Of a stretch of 64,000 nt of DNA, positions 35,939 to 43,028 are shown piece by piece. The stretch spans positions 124,001 to 188,000 of the forward strand of contig CAVZGN010000001.1 in the NCBI GenBank assembly GCA_963774895.1, in the 5' to 3' direction. Under the pieces are notes generated by a model. That model worked only from the letters and a program-made list of their open reading frames with translations, ran no database searches and had not been told where the DNA came from. The stretch's first letter is position 1. The number at the start of each line of letters is the position of its first letter. The position numbers and the translations under genes are program-made. Origin of the DNA: REEB76 sp963774895. Its GTDB lineage: Bacteria; Pseudomonadota; Gammaproteobacteria; Natronospirales; REEB76.

Positions 35939-36565
35939 ATGTTCCGCAGGAAGAAAAAGAAGCCGCCGCCGCACGAAGCGATCTTATTGCTGCATCACTC
36001 GATCATCCGTGACATAGGCAAATCCCTTTCCAGTCTCGGCATCAACCTGCTACTGGGCTTCATCGCTTCCCTGATGATGTTGCACGTGCACCAGGGCGCC
36101 TACCAGAGCTTCCAGAGCTTCATGACCGGCGCCATCAGCCCCGACATCCTGTTGGTGCTGACGCCGATATCCATGATCCTGATTGGCGTCGAATTTTTGT
36201 TCATAGCCTTCACACCGTATGAGAAGGGCCGGGTGCCGCGCGTATTCACCACACTGATCCTGGGCGTCAAGGATTCCATCGTGGTGGTCTCGGGCTTGTC
36301 CATGGGCATGGCCTGCGCCACCTTCCTGCAGAATCCCTCCAATGCCTGGAGCGCTTTCCTGATCGCCATGTTCTATTTCACCATCGCCTTCTTTCTGGCC
36401 TTTATCTGTTTCGCGCCATTCTTCGCCGATCTCAAGGGTCTCAGGAGCCGCTTCGCGTTCATGCTGGTGGGCGCGGGTTTCCTGCTGCTGGCAATCTATT
36501 ATCCGTACTTCATCAGCGAGATTTCCGGGCTGGGCAAATGGCTGTATCCCGTGAGCCTGCCATGA
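35939..36565 (+). CDS. Uncharacterised four-to-five-helix membrane protein
   Basis: 208 residues with a very basic, proline-rich N-terminus (MFRRKKKKPPPHE) that should stay in the cytoplasm. Hydrophobic helices: INLLLGFIASLMMLHV, ILLVLTPISMILIGVEFLFI, FLIAMFYFTIAFFLAFICFA and FAFMLVGAGFLLLAIYYPYF, plus a weaker one around VVVSGLSMGMACATFL. I do not recognise the family. The 198-base gap before it holds no other gene; a ribosome site is not obvious before ATG 35939. Confidence 0.68.
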   Translation: MFRRKKKKPPPHEAILLLHHSIIRDIGKSLSSLGINLLLGFIASLMMLHVHQGAYQSFQSFMTGAISPDILLVLTPISMILIGVEFLFIAFTPYEKGRVPRVFTTLILGVKDSIVVVSGLSMGMACATFLQNPSNAWSAFLIAMFYFTIAFFLAFICFAPFFADLKGLRSRFAFMLVGAGFLLLAIYYPYFISEISGLGKWLYPVSLP

Positions 36566-36605
36566 ATGTGCGTGAGCCAGGCAATCGCAGGATCATGCGC
36601 ATCGA

Positions 36606-37364
36606 TCATTTCTTGTCGTGAATGCCGCAAACGGGAATCTGAGGATAGTTCTGCTCAGGGATGAAGTGCATTTTCTTTGCATCCCAGTGATAGGTTTCCA
36701 CCGGCACTGAGGTGGTGGCACCGGGGAACGAAGACTGGGAACCATCTTTACGGTAGGCATAGTCCTGGACCAGTCCGGAGACCCGGATGGTCTGGCCGTC
36801 ATGGCTGAAAGTCACAGAGTAGTTGTGGGTGACGAAGCGGCTTGGCGAGATTTTTGGATCTCCGGTATTCATGCCCTGCTTGTAGGTATGGCTCCATAAG
36901 GAAATGATCTTGCTGTCGTGTAGAACGACGAAATCCGCCGAGTCATGCACGCAATCCTTGGTTTCCTTGTCCACGTAGATGAACATCACTGACTGTCCCA
37001 GCACCGGTAATGTGGCTCCCGCCATGATCTTGCCGACGGCGCCCACCGAGATTGCTGCCAGGGGCTTGCCCGCGCAGTCCGCTGCGAATAACGCGCCCCA
37101 CTCCGGCGAAAGCCACGCCAGTCCGATCCAGTTGATGTGCGGCTGCTGGGTCTGGAAGACCTCGATGGGGTGATAGATGAGGGAGTTCTGTGGGCTGTAG
37201 CGCAGGTGCGCTTGCGGATGGGCGCTGTCGTACCACTTGATCAGAGCTTGCGGAGTCGGCGTGTGGCAGTTTTCCGCAGCCTGTACGCGCGTGCCCCAAC
37301 ATGCGTAACCCAGCACTGCCATCAAGCTGATACCGATGATCCATGCTTTATGCGTAATGGGCAC
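36606..37364 (-). CDS. Uncharacterised exported protein
   Basis: 252 residues. A signal peptide (WIIGISLMAVLGYACWGTRV followed by QAAENC) predicts export. The mature part is beta-rich, with NWIGLAWLSPEWGALFAADC, FIYVDKETKDCVHDSADFVV and HNYSVTFSHDGQTIRVSG, and three to four cysteines that may form disulfides. No family recognised. The start GTG 37364 directly adjoins GAGG, so the exact start is unsure. It is convergent with the membrane protein gene at 36565. Confidence 0.65.
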   Translation of the reverse strand: MPITHKAWIIGISLMAVLGYACWGTRVQAAENCHTPTPQALIKWYDSAHPQAHLRYSPQNSLIYHPIEVFQTQQPHINWIGLAWLSPEWGALFAADCAGKPLAAISVGAVGKIMAGATLPVLGQSVMFIYVDKETKDCVHDSADFVVLHDSKIISLWSHTYKQGMNTGDPKISPSRFVTHNYSVTFSHDGQTIRVSGLVQDYAYRKDGSQSSFPGATTSVPVETYHWDAKKMHFIPEQNYPQIPVCGIHDKK

Positions 37365-37397
37365 CTCTAATCACGGAATTTGATCCTGCACGGTCAT

Positions 37398-38291
37398 TTA
37401 TGCGGTCAGCCGCCGGTAGGCTTCGCGGTATTTCTCGGCGGTCTTGGCGATGACTTCCGCTGGCAGATGCGGCGCCGGCGGTTTCTTGGGCCAGTCCAGG
37501 GTCTCCAGGTAATCGCGCACGTACTGCTTGTCGAAGGACGGCGGGCTGATGCCGAGCTTGTAACTCTCGGCCGGCCAGAAGCGCGATGAATCGGGCGTCA
37601 GGGCCTCATCGATGAGTATCAGTTGGCCGCTGTCGTCGAGTCCGAATTCGAATTTGGTGTCGGCAATGATGATGCCGCGCGCGAGCGCGTGCTTGGCTGC
37701 AAACTCATAGAGCTGCAGGCTTTTTCCCCGGACTTTCTCCGCCAGCGGCCGCCCCAGCAGTCTGACGGTTTCCTCGAAGGAGATATTTTGGTCGTGTTGG
37801 CCTTTAGGCGCCTTGGTGGCGGGCGTGAAGATCGGTTCCGGAAGCTTGCCGGCCAGTTTGAGTCCCTGCGGCAGCAGGATGTCGCAGAGCATGCCGCTCT
37901 TTTGATAATCCTTCCAGCCAGATCCGATCAGGTAGCCGCGCACCACTGCTTCGATGGGCAAGGCCTCGAGTTTGCGTACCAGCATGGCTCGATCCTTGAG
38001 CAACGCCAGCTCGGCCGGGACCTGGATGAAATCCGAGAGCGCCAGCGCAGTCAGCTGGTTGGGGATGATGTGTCGGGTGCGTGCGAACCAGAAACGCGAG
38101 ATGCCGGTGAGCACCGCGCCCTTGCCGGGAATCGGGTCCGGCAGCACCACATCGAAAGCCGAAAGCCGGTCGCTGGTGACAATCAGCAGATGCTTGTCTC
38201 CGGCCGCGTAGATATCGCGCACCTTGCCGCGATGCACAAGCGGCAGGCTTTTGAGATGGGTCTCGAAGACCGGAACAGATTCAGCGGACAT
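37398..38291 (-). CDS. purC: Phosphoribosylaminoimidazole-succinocarboxamide synthase (SAICAR synthase)
   Basis: 297 residues from ATG 38291 (GGGA at good spacing); a GTG two codons earlier is possible. It is the longer SAICAR synthase type with LVHRGKVRDIYAAGDKHLLI, SDRLSAFDVVLPDPIPGKGA, EAVVRGYLIGSGWKDYQKSG, ADTKFEFGLDDSGQLILIDE and LTPDSSRFW. It adds aspartate to CAIR in purine synthesis. It stands apart from purH-purD in the window. Confidence 0.97.
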   Translation of the reverse strand: MSAESVPVFETHLKSLPLVHRGKVRDIYAAGDKHLLIVTSDRLSAFDVVLPDPIPGKGAVLTGISRFWFARTRHIIPNQLTALALSDFIQVPAELALLKDRAMLVRKLEALPIEAVVRGYLIGSGWKDYQKSGMLCDILLPQGLKLAGKLPEPIFTPATKAPKGQHDQNISFEETVRLLGRPLAEKVRGKSLQLYEFAAKHALARGIIIADTKFEFGLDDSGQLILIDEALTPDSSRFWPAESYKLGISPPSFDKQYVRDYLETLDWPKKPPAPHLPAEVIAKTAEKYREAYRRLTA

Positions 38292-38406
38292 GTACACATC
38301 CCGGCTGGTAGCAGGCGCCTATCTTCCGTGAGCGTTGAAATCCTGTCCAGCCGCAGGAAGCACAGCAGGTAGAATATGACTCAATTTTTCATCATCAGGT
38401 AACTGC

Positions 38407-39195
38407 GTGGCGTTGTGGGGCGCATTCATCGGCGCACTCTTGGGCTGGGCAATTGCCCGGGAGTGGGGCGCATTGCTGGGGGCGTTCCTGGGTTATAGCC
38501 TGGCCGCCAATCGCGGGCGCGTGCATTGGGTGCATATGGACGCGGGGCGTGCGCGGGCGGCATTCTTCAATGCCACATTCTTGGTCATGGGTTGCGTCGC
38601 CAAAGCCGATGGTCGGGTTTCTGAACACGAGATCCGTGCGGCGCGCGCCATCATGGCGCAGATGAACCTGACGGCGGAGCAGCAACGCGCCGCCATCGAT
38701 TTGTTCAACCAGGGCAAGCAGCCGGATTTCCAGCTGGACCAAGTGCTCATCCACTTCCGCGAGGAATGCGGTGGTTATCCGGCGCTGCTGCGAATGTTTC
38801 TGCAGATCCAGCTGGCTGCGGCACTCGCCGACGGGGTGCTGAACCCGGCGGAGCAGGCGATCTTCGCGCGCATCTGTGCGCTGTTGGGCATTCCACCTAT
38901 CGAACTTCGCCAGTACGAGGAATTTATCCGTGCCCAGCAAACATTCGGTGGCGGACGCGGACCGACGCGACCACAGCCGGATCGGCTGGCAGCGGCCTAT
39001 CAGACCCTGGGCATGCAGCCCACCAACAGCGACGAAGAGATCAAGCGTGCCTACCGGCGGCTCATGAAGGATAACCACCCGGACCGGATGGTATCCCGCG
39101 GTCTGCCGGAAGCGATGCTGAAGATCGCCCAGGAAAAGACCCAGCAGATCAACATCGCCTATGAGGTTATCAAGAATGCCAGGAACATGAAGTAA
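38407..39195 (+). CDS. djlA: Membrane-anchored co-chaperone DjlA
   Basis: 262 residues from GTG 38407. A short glycine-rich transmembrane anchor (LWGAFIGALLGWAIAREWGA) precedes a central TerB-like helical domain (FLVMGCVAKADGRVSEHEI, LQIQLAAALADGVLNPAEQA) and a C-terminal J domain (AAYQTLGMQPTNSDEEIKRA) with HPD in MKDNHPDRM. DjlA stimulates DnaK at the inner membrane. The domain order matches E. coli DjlA. An IS30 element begins 54 bases downstream. Confidence 0.94.
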   Translation: MALWGAFIGALLGWAIAREWGALLGAFLGYSLAANRGRVHWVHMDAGRARAAFFNATFLVMGCVAKADGRVSEHEIRAARAIMAQMNLTAEQQRAAIDLFNQGKQPDFQLDQVLIHFREECGGYPALLRMFLQIQLAAALADGVLNPAEQAIFARICALLGIPPIELRQYEEFIRAQQTFGGGRGPTRPQPDRLAAAYQTLGMQPTNSDEEIKRAYRRLMKDNHPDRMVSRGLPEAMLKIAQEKTQQINIAYEVIKNARNMK

Positions 39196-39249
39196 CTTCT
39201 GTGCGATTCAATACAGTTTAGCCAAACATTGCGGATGACAGCTTACGAC

Positions 39250-40479
39250 TGCGATTTCAACTGATCGACGCAACACGCTAAATTCTGCGCGAGCAGAAGG
39301 AGGTGTTGCAAGTGACATACAGAACTCGGATTTATTACACCGAACGCCAGAAGGCCCTGATGTGGGAGCGCTGGCAGAAAGGGGAATCTCTCCAACAGAT
39401 CGCCCAGCTGTTTGACCGGTCGCACGGATCGGTCCACGGCATACTGGTTAAGACCGGCGGCATTCGCCCGAGGCCGCGCCGGCGTTCGCGTTTAGCGCTA
39501 AGCTTGGCGGAGCGTGAAGAGCTATCGCGCGCCGTAGCACAGGGCTTCTCATGTCGCTCGATCGCGCGCTCCCTGGGACGCGCACCCTCGAGTGTCAGCC
39601 GTGAGCTTAAACGCAATGGCGGCCCGGGGTGCTACCGGGCGAGCCAGGCCGACCAGAGTGCTTGGGACCGGGGCCGCCGCCCCAAGGTCTGCAAGCTGGT
39701 CGAGCATCGAGCCTTGGCGCGCCTGGTGACCGACAAGCTGCAGTCATCCTGGTCGCCGGAGCAGATCGCCGGATGGCTGAAGCGGCGCTTTCCCGATGAT
39801 GAGGGTCTGCAGGTGTCACACGAGACGATCTATAAGACTCTGTTCATCCAGGCGCGCGGGGCCTTGAAAAAAGAGCTGTTAGAGCACTTGCGGCGTAGCC
39901 GTGCCATGCGCCGTTCACGCCATCACACCCAGAAGACCGATGACCATGGCCGGATCCTGAACGCCGTGTCGATCCGCGAGCGTCCGGCCACCGTCGAAGA
40001 CCGTGCGGTGCCGGGCCACTGGGAAGGCGACTTGCTGTTCGGCAACCAGCGCAGCCAGATTGCCACCCTGGTCGAACGGCATACCCGCTATGTCATGCTG
40101 GTGAAAGTCGCGAGCAAAGATACCGAGACCGTCATCAGCGCATTGATCAAACATGCCCATAAGCTGCCGCAGGAGCTCTATAAATCCTTGACCTGGGATC
40201 GCGGCAAAGAGATGGCCGACCACCAACGCTTCACCCTGGCGACGGATGTCAAAGTCTACTTCTGTGATCCGCAAAATCCCTGGCAACGTGGCAGTAACGA
40301 GAATACCAACGGGCTACTGAGGCAGTACTTTCCTAAGGGCACCGATCTGTCGGTGTACTCGCAGGCTAAACTCAACGCAGTCGCCAGGCAGTTAAATGAG
40401 CGGCCGAGGAAGACGCTGAACTATGAAACGCCGGCTGAACGCTTTGGCCAATGTGTTGCGTCGATCAGTTGAAACCGCA
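39250..40479 (+). mobile_element. IS30-family insertion sequence, copy 1
   Basis: About 1.23 kb. Terminal inverted repeats of 27 bases, TGCGATTTCAACTGATCGAC... at 39250-39276 and its complement at 40453-40479, differ by one base. One transposase gene fills the element. The 2-base flanks are AC on both sides, consistent with an IS30-type target duplication. The flanking sequences (GCTTACGAC before; CCAGAGTGGACGTT after) look like two arms of a split palindromic repeat. Confidence 0.9.
39312..40472 (+). CDS. IS30-family transposase, copy 1
   Basis: 386 residues from GTG 39312, the codon properly spaced from AGGAGG; a GTG at 39303 overlaps that ribosome site. The N-terminal helix-turn-helix (GESLQQIAQLFDRSHGSVHG) and a second HTH (RSIARSLGRAPSSVSRELKR) bind the inverted repeats. 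The DDE catalytic core shows PGHWEGDLLFG (Asp), KSLTWDRGKEMADH (Asp) and GSNENTNGLLRQYFPKGTDL (Glu). Intact, so probably active. Confidence 0.95.
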   Translation: MTYRTRIYYTERQKALMWERWQKGESLQQIAQLFDRSHGSVHGILVKTGGIRPRPRRRSRLALSLAEREELSRAVAQGFSCRSIARSLGRAPSSVSRELKRNGGPGCYRASQADQSAWDRGRRPKVCKLVEHRALARLVTDKLQSSWSPEQIAGWLKRRFPDDEGLQVSHETIYKTLFIQARGALKKELLEHLRRSRAMRRSRHHTQKTDDHGRILNAVSIRERPATVEDRAVPGHWEGDLLFGNQRSQIATLVERHTRYVMLVKVASKDTETVISALIKHAHKLPQELYKSLTWDRGKEMADHQRFTLATDVKVYFCDPQNPWQRGSNENTNGLLRQYFPKGTDLSVYSQAKLNAVARQLNERPRKTLNYETPAERFGQCVASIS

Positions 40480-40720
40480 ACCCAGAGTGGACGTTCAAAT
40501 CATGGCTAAATTAACTCAATTTTGTGTCTAGGTACGTGGTTGAAATCCTAACAGCCACTTTTCGCGAGCTTATCCTTGCGGACACTTTTTAAGCTCAGTA
40601 TCGAGAATCGTTACAATCATTCTGCCTCGTCATGCATCTCTGTACTCAAAAGCCTATTCCGAGCAAAATACAGAGGCGGTGAGAGCCGCATAGCCGATTT
40701 CTGGGGCAGGTGTCTCAGCC

Positions 40721-41515
40721 ATGCACAAAGCCTTGTGGTTCGCCGTAATCAGTGTAGCCGTCGCCATCGCCATCACTTCCGTCATGGATGGCACCGGCTA
40801 CACCAACTTTAGCGCTTTACCGCTCTGCCCGCTACTTTTGTTATTTTGGTATCTGCTGCGCGTACCACGCAAGGAGATCGGATTCACGTGGGGACCGTTG
40901 CGCTTGTATGGGCTGGCCCTGCTTTATCCGCTCCTGGTGATGGATATCATCGTGCTTATCGCCACCGCCGCCGGCGTGATCGATACCTCTCATACCCACT
41001 GGGGCAAGGCCGGTCTCAACCTGGCACTCATCGCCCTCACCACCGTGCCGGTCGTTCTGCTAACGGAAGAGGGCTTCTTCCGTGGCTGGCTCTTCGCGTC
41101 CTTGAAGCAAGCCGGACTCACGACGGCGCGCATGCTTATCTTAAGCAGCGTCGCCTTTGCCCTCTGGCATTGGTCCTGGGTCACCCTGGCCGCGGCCGAC
41201 GCTCAGTTGCCCACGCCACAGATCCCACTGTTCTTGGTGAACGCGGCCATCATCGGCGCTACCTGGGGCATCTTGCGTCTCTGGTCCGGCTCGCTACTGG
41301 TCTCGTCCGTAAGCCACGGACTCTGGAACGGGCTGGCCTACGTCTTGTTCGGATACGGCACCAAGGTAGGGGCCCTAGGGATCAAGGACACGGCCCTGTT
41401 CGGACCAGAGGTAGGGGTGCTCGGTCTCACGTTCAATATCATGTGCGTCTTGTTGCTCTGGTATCTATGGCGAAAACAAGCAGGCAAGACGGTGTTGGCA
41501 TCCATGCACGATTGA
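40721..41515 (+). CDS. CPBP-family intramembrane metalloprotease (Abi/CAAX protease type)
   Basis: 264 residues with about eight hydrophobic helices. The three CPBP motifs are present: EEGFFRGWLF (EExxxR), FALWHWSW (histidine in the second motif) and SVSHGLWNGLAY (histidine plus Asn in the third). Relatives include Rce1-like CAAX proteases and bacteriocin-immunity or abortive-infection proteins; no substrate can be named. It is the only gene between two same-direction IS30 copies. The 241 bases before it are non-coding. Confidence 0.88.
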   Translation: MHKALWFAVISVAVAIAITSVMDGTGYTNFSALPLCPLLLLFWYLLRVPRKEIGFTWGPLRLYGLALLYPLLVMDIIVLIATAAGVIDTSHTHWGKAGLNLALIALTTVPVVLLTEEGFFRGWLFASLKQAGLTTARMLILSSVAFALWHWSWVTLAAADAQLPTPQIPLFLVNAAIIGATWGILRLWSGSLLVSSVSHGLWNGLAYVLFGYGTKVGALGIKDTALFGPEVGVLGLTFNIMCVLLLWYLWRKQAGKTVLASMHD

Positions 41516-41595
41516 CACATAACGATTTTGTACACATCTTCCCGCGTCAGCGAATTTCTCTTTTCTGAAGACCATGTCGAATGGCCGCTTATGGC

Positions 41596-42825
41596 TGCGA
41601 TTTCAACTGATCGACGCAACACGCTAAATTCTGCGCGAGCAGAAGGAGGTGTTGCAAGTGACATACAGAACTCGGATTTATTACACCGAACGCCAGAAGG
41701 CCCTGATGTGGGAGCGCTGGCAGAAAGGGGAATCTCTCCAACAGATCGCCCAGCTGTTTGACCGGTCGCACGGATCGGTCCACGGCATACTGGTTAAGAC
41801 CGGCGGCATTCGCCCGAGGCCGCGCCGGCGTTCGCGTTTAGCGCTAAGCTTGGCGGAGCGTGAAGAGCTATCGCGCGCCGTAGCACAGGGCTTCTCATGT
41901 CGCTCGATCGCGCGCTCCCTGGGACGCGCACCCTCGAGTGTCAGCCGTGAGCTTAAACGCAATGGCGGCCCGGGGTGCTACCGGGCGAGCCAGGCCGACC
42001 AGAGTGCTTGGGACCGGGGCCGCCGCCCCAAGGTCTGCAAGCTGGTCGAGCATCGAGCCTTGGCGCGCCTGGTGACCGACAAGCTGCAGTCATCCTGGTC
42101 GCCGGAGCAGATCGCCGGATGGCTGAAGCGGCGCTTTCCCGATGATGAGGGTCTGCAGGTGTCACACGAGACGATCTATAAGACTCTGTTCATCCAGGCG
42201 CGCGGGGCCTTGAAAAAAGAGCTGTTAGAGCACTTGCGGCGTAGCCGTGCCATGCGCCGTTCACGCCATCACACCCAGAAGACCGATGACCATGGCCGGA
42301 TCCTGAACGCCGTGTCGATCCGCGAGCGTCCGGCCACCGTCGAAGACCGTGCGGTGCCGGGCCACTGGGAAGGCGACTTGCTGTTCGGCAACCAGCGCAG
42401 CCAGATTGCCACCCTGGTCGAACGGCATACCCGCTATGTCATGCTGGTGAAAGTCGCGAGCAAAGATACCGAGACCGTCATCAGCGCATTGATCAAACAT
42501 GCCCATAAGCTGCCGCAGGAGCTCTATAAATCCTTGACCTGGGATCGCGGCAAAGAGATGGCCGACCACCAACGCTTCACCCTGGCGACGGATGTCAAAG
42601 TCTACTTCTGTGATCCGCAAAATCCCTGGCAACGTGGCAGTAACGAGAATACCAACGGGCTACTGAGGCAGTACTTTCCTAAGGGCACCGATCTGTCGGT
42701 GTACTCGCAGGCTAAACTCAACGCAGTCGCCAGGCAGTTAAATGAGCGGCCGAGGAAGACGCTGAACTATGAAACGCCGGCTGAACGCTTTGGCCAATGT
42801 GTTGCGTCGATCAGTTGAAACCGCA
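41596..42825 (+). mobile_element. IS30-family insertion sequence, copy 2
   Basis: Same length and orientation as copy 1, exactly 2,346 bases downstream, with the same inverted repeats; I saw no base differences inside. Flanks are GC on the left and AC on the right, so there is no simple duplication. Outer flanks (GAATGGCCGCTTATGGC and AAGTAGACATT) again resemble two arms of one palindrome. Confidence 0.9.
41658..42818 (+). CDS. IS30-family transposase, copy 2
   Basis: 386 residues, identical in sequence to the product of copy 1, with the same GTG start after AGGAGG and the same DDE residues. The identity implies very recent transposition or gene conversion. Confidence 0.95.
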   Translation: MTYRTRIYYTERQKALMWERWQKGESLQQIAQLFDRSHGSVHGILVKTGGIRPRPRRRSRLALSLAEREELSRAVAQGFSCRSIARSLGRAPSSVSRELKRNGGPGCYRASQADQSAWDRGRRPKVCKLVEHRALARLVTDKLQSSWSPEQIAGWLKRRFPDDEGLQVSHETIYKTLFIQARGALKKELLEHLRRSRAMRRSRHHTQKTDDHGRILNAVSIRERPATVEDRAVPGHWEGDLLFGNQRSQIATLVERHTRYVMLVKVASKDTETVISALIKHAHKLPQELYKSLTWDRGKEMADHQRFTLATDVKVYFCDPQNPWQRGSNENTNGLLRQYFPKGTDLSVYSQAKLNAVARQLNERPRKTLNYETPAERFGQCVASIS

Positions 42826-42880
42826 ACACTAAGTAGACATTACAATTGAAGCGAATCCAATTACTGCCATATACAAGATA

Positions 42881-42908
42881 AAAGCCTCTCTATTTATAGA
42901 GACTTTTC
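42881..42908 (-). terminator. Hairpin terminator downstream of the FG-GAP gene
   Basis: On the minus strand, AAAGTCTCTATAAATAGAG(A)GGCTTTT forms a stem around TATAAATA, followed by TTTTAT. It lies 120 bases beyond the FG-GAP stop and just outside IS copy 2. It could also work in the other direction. Confidence 0.5.
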
Positions 42909-43028
42909 ATTATCAAGTTTTGGTGCATTGGCTACAGCATTGCGTTGCACTATTTATTCCGTGGCCTCACTTGCACGGACGCTTGCCCATGGTGAGACCT
43001 CCAGCGAAGTTGAATTCAATTTACAACT

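Noticed and set aside
41594..42827. Target-site duplication for IS30 copy 2
   Set aside because: Flanks are GC on the left and AC on the right; no duplication can be claimed for this copy alone.
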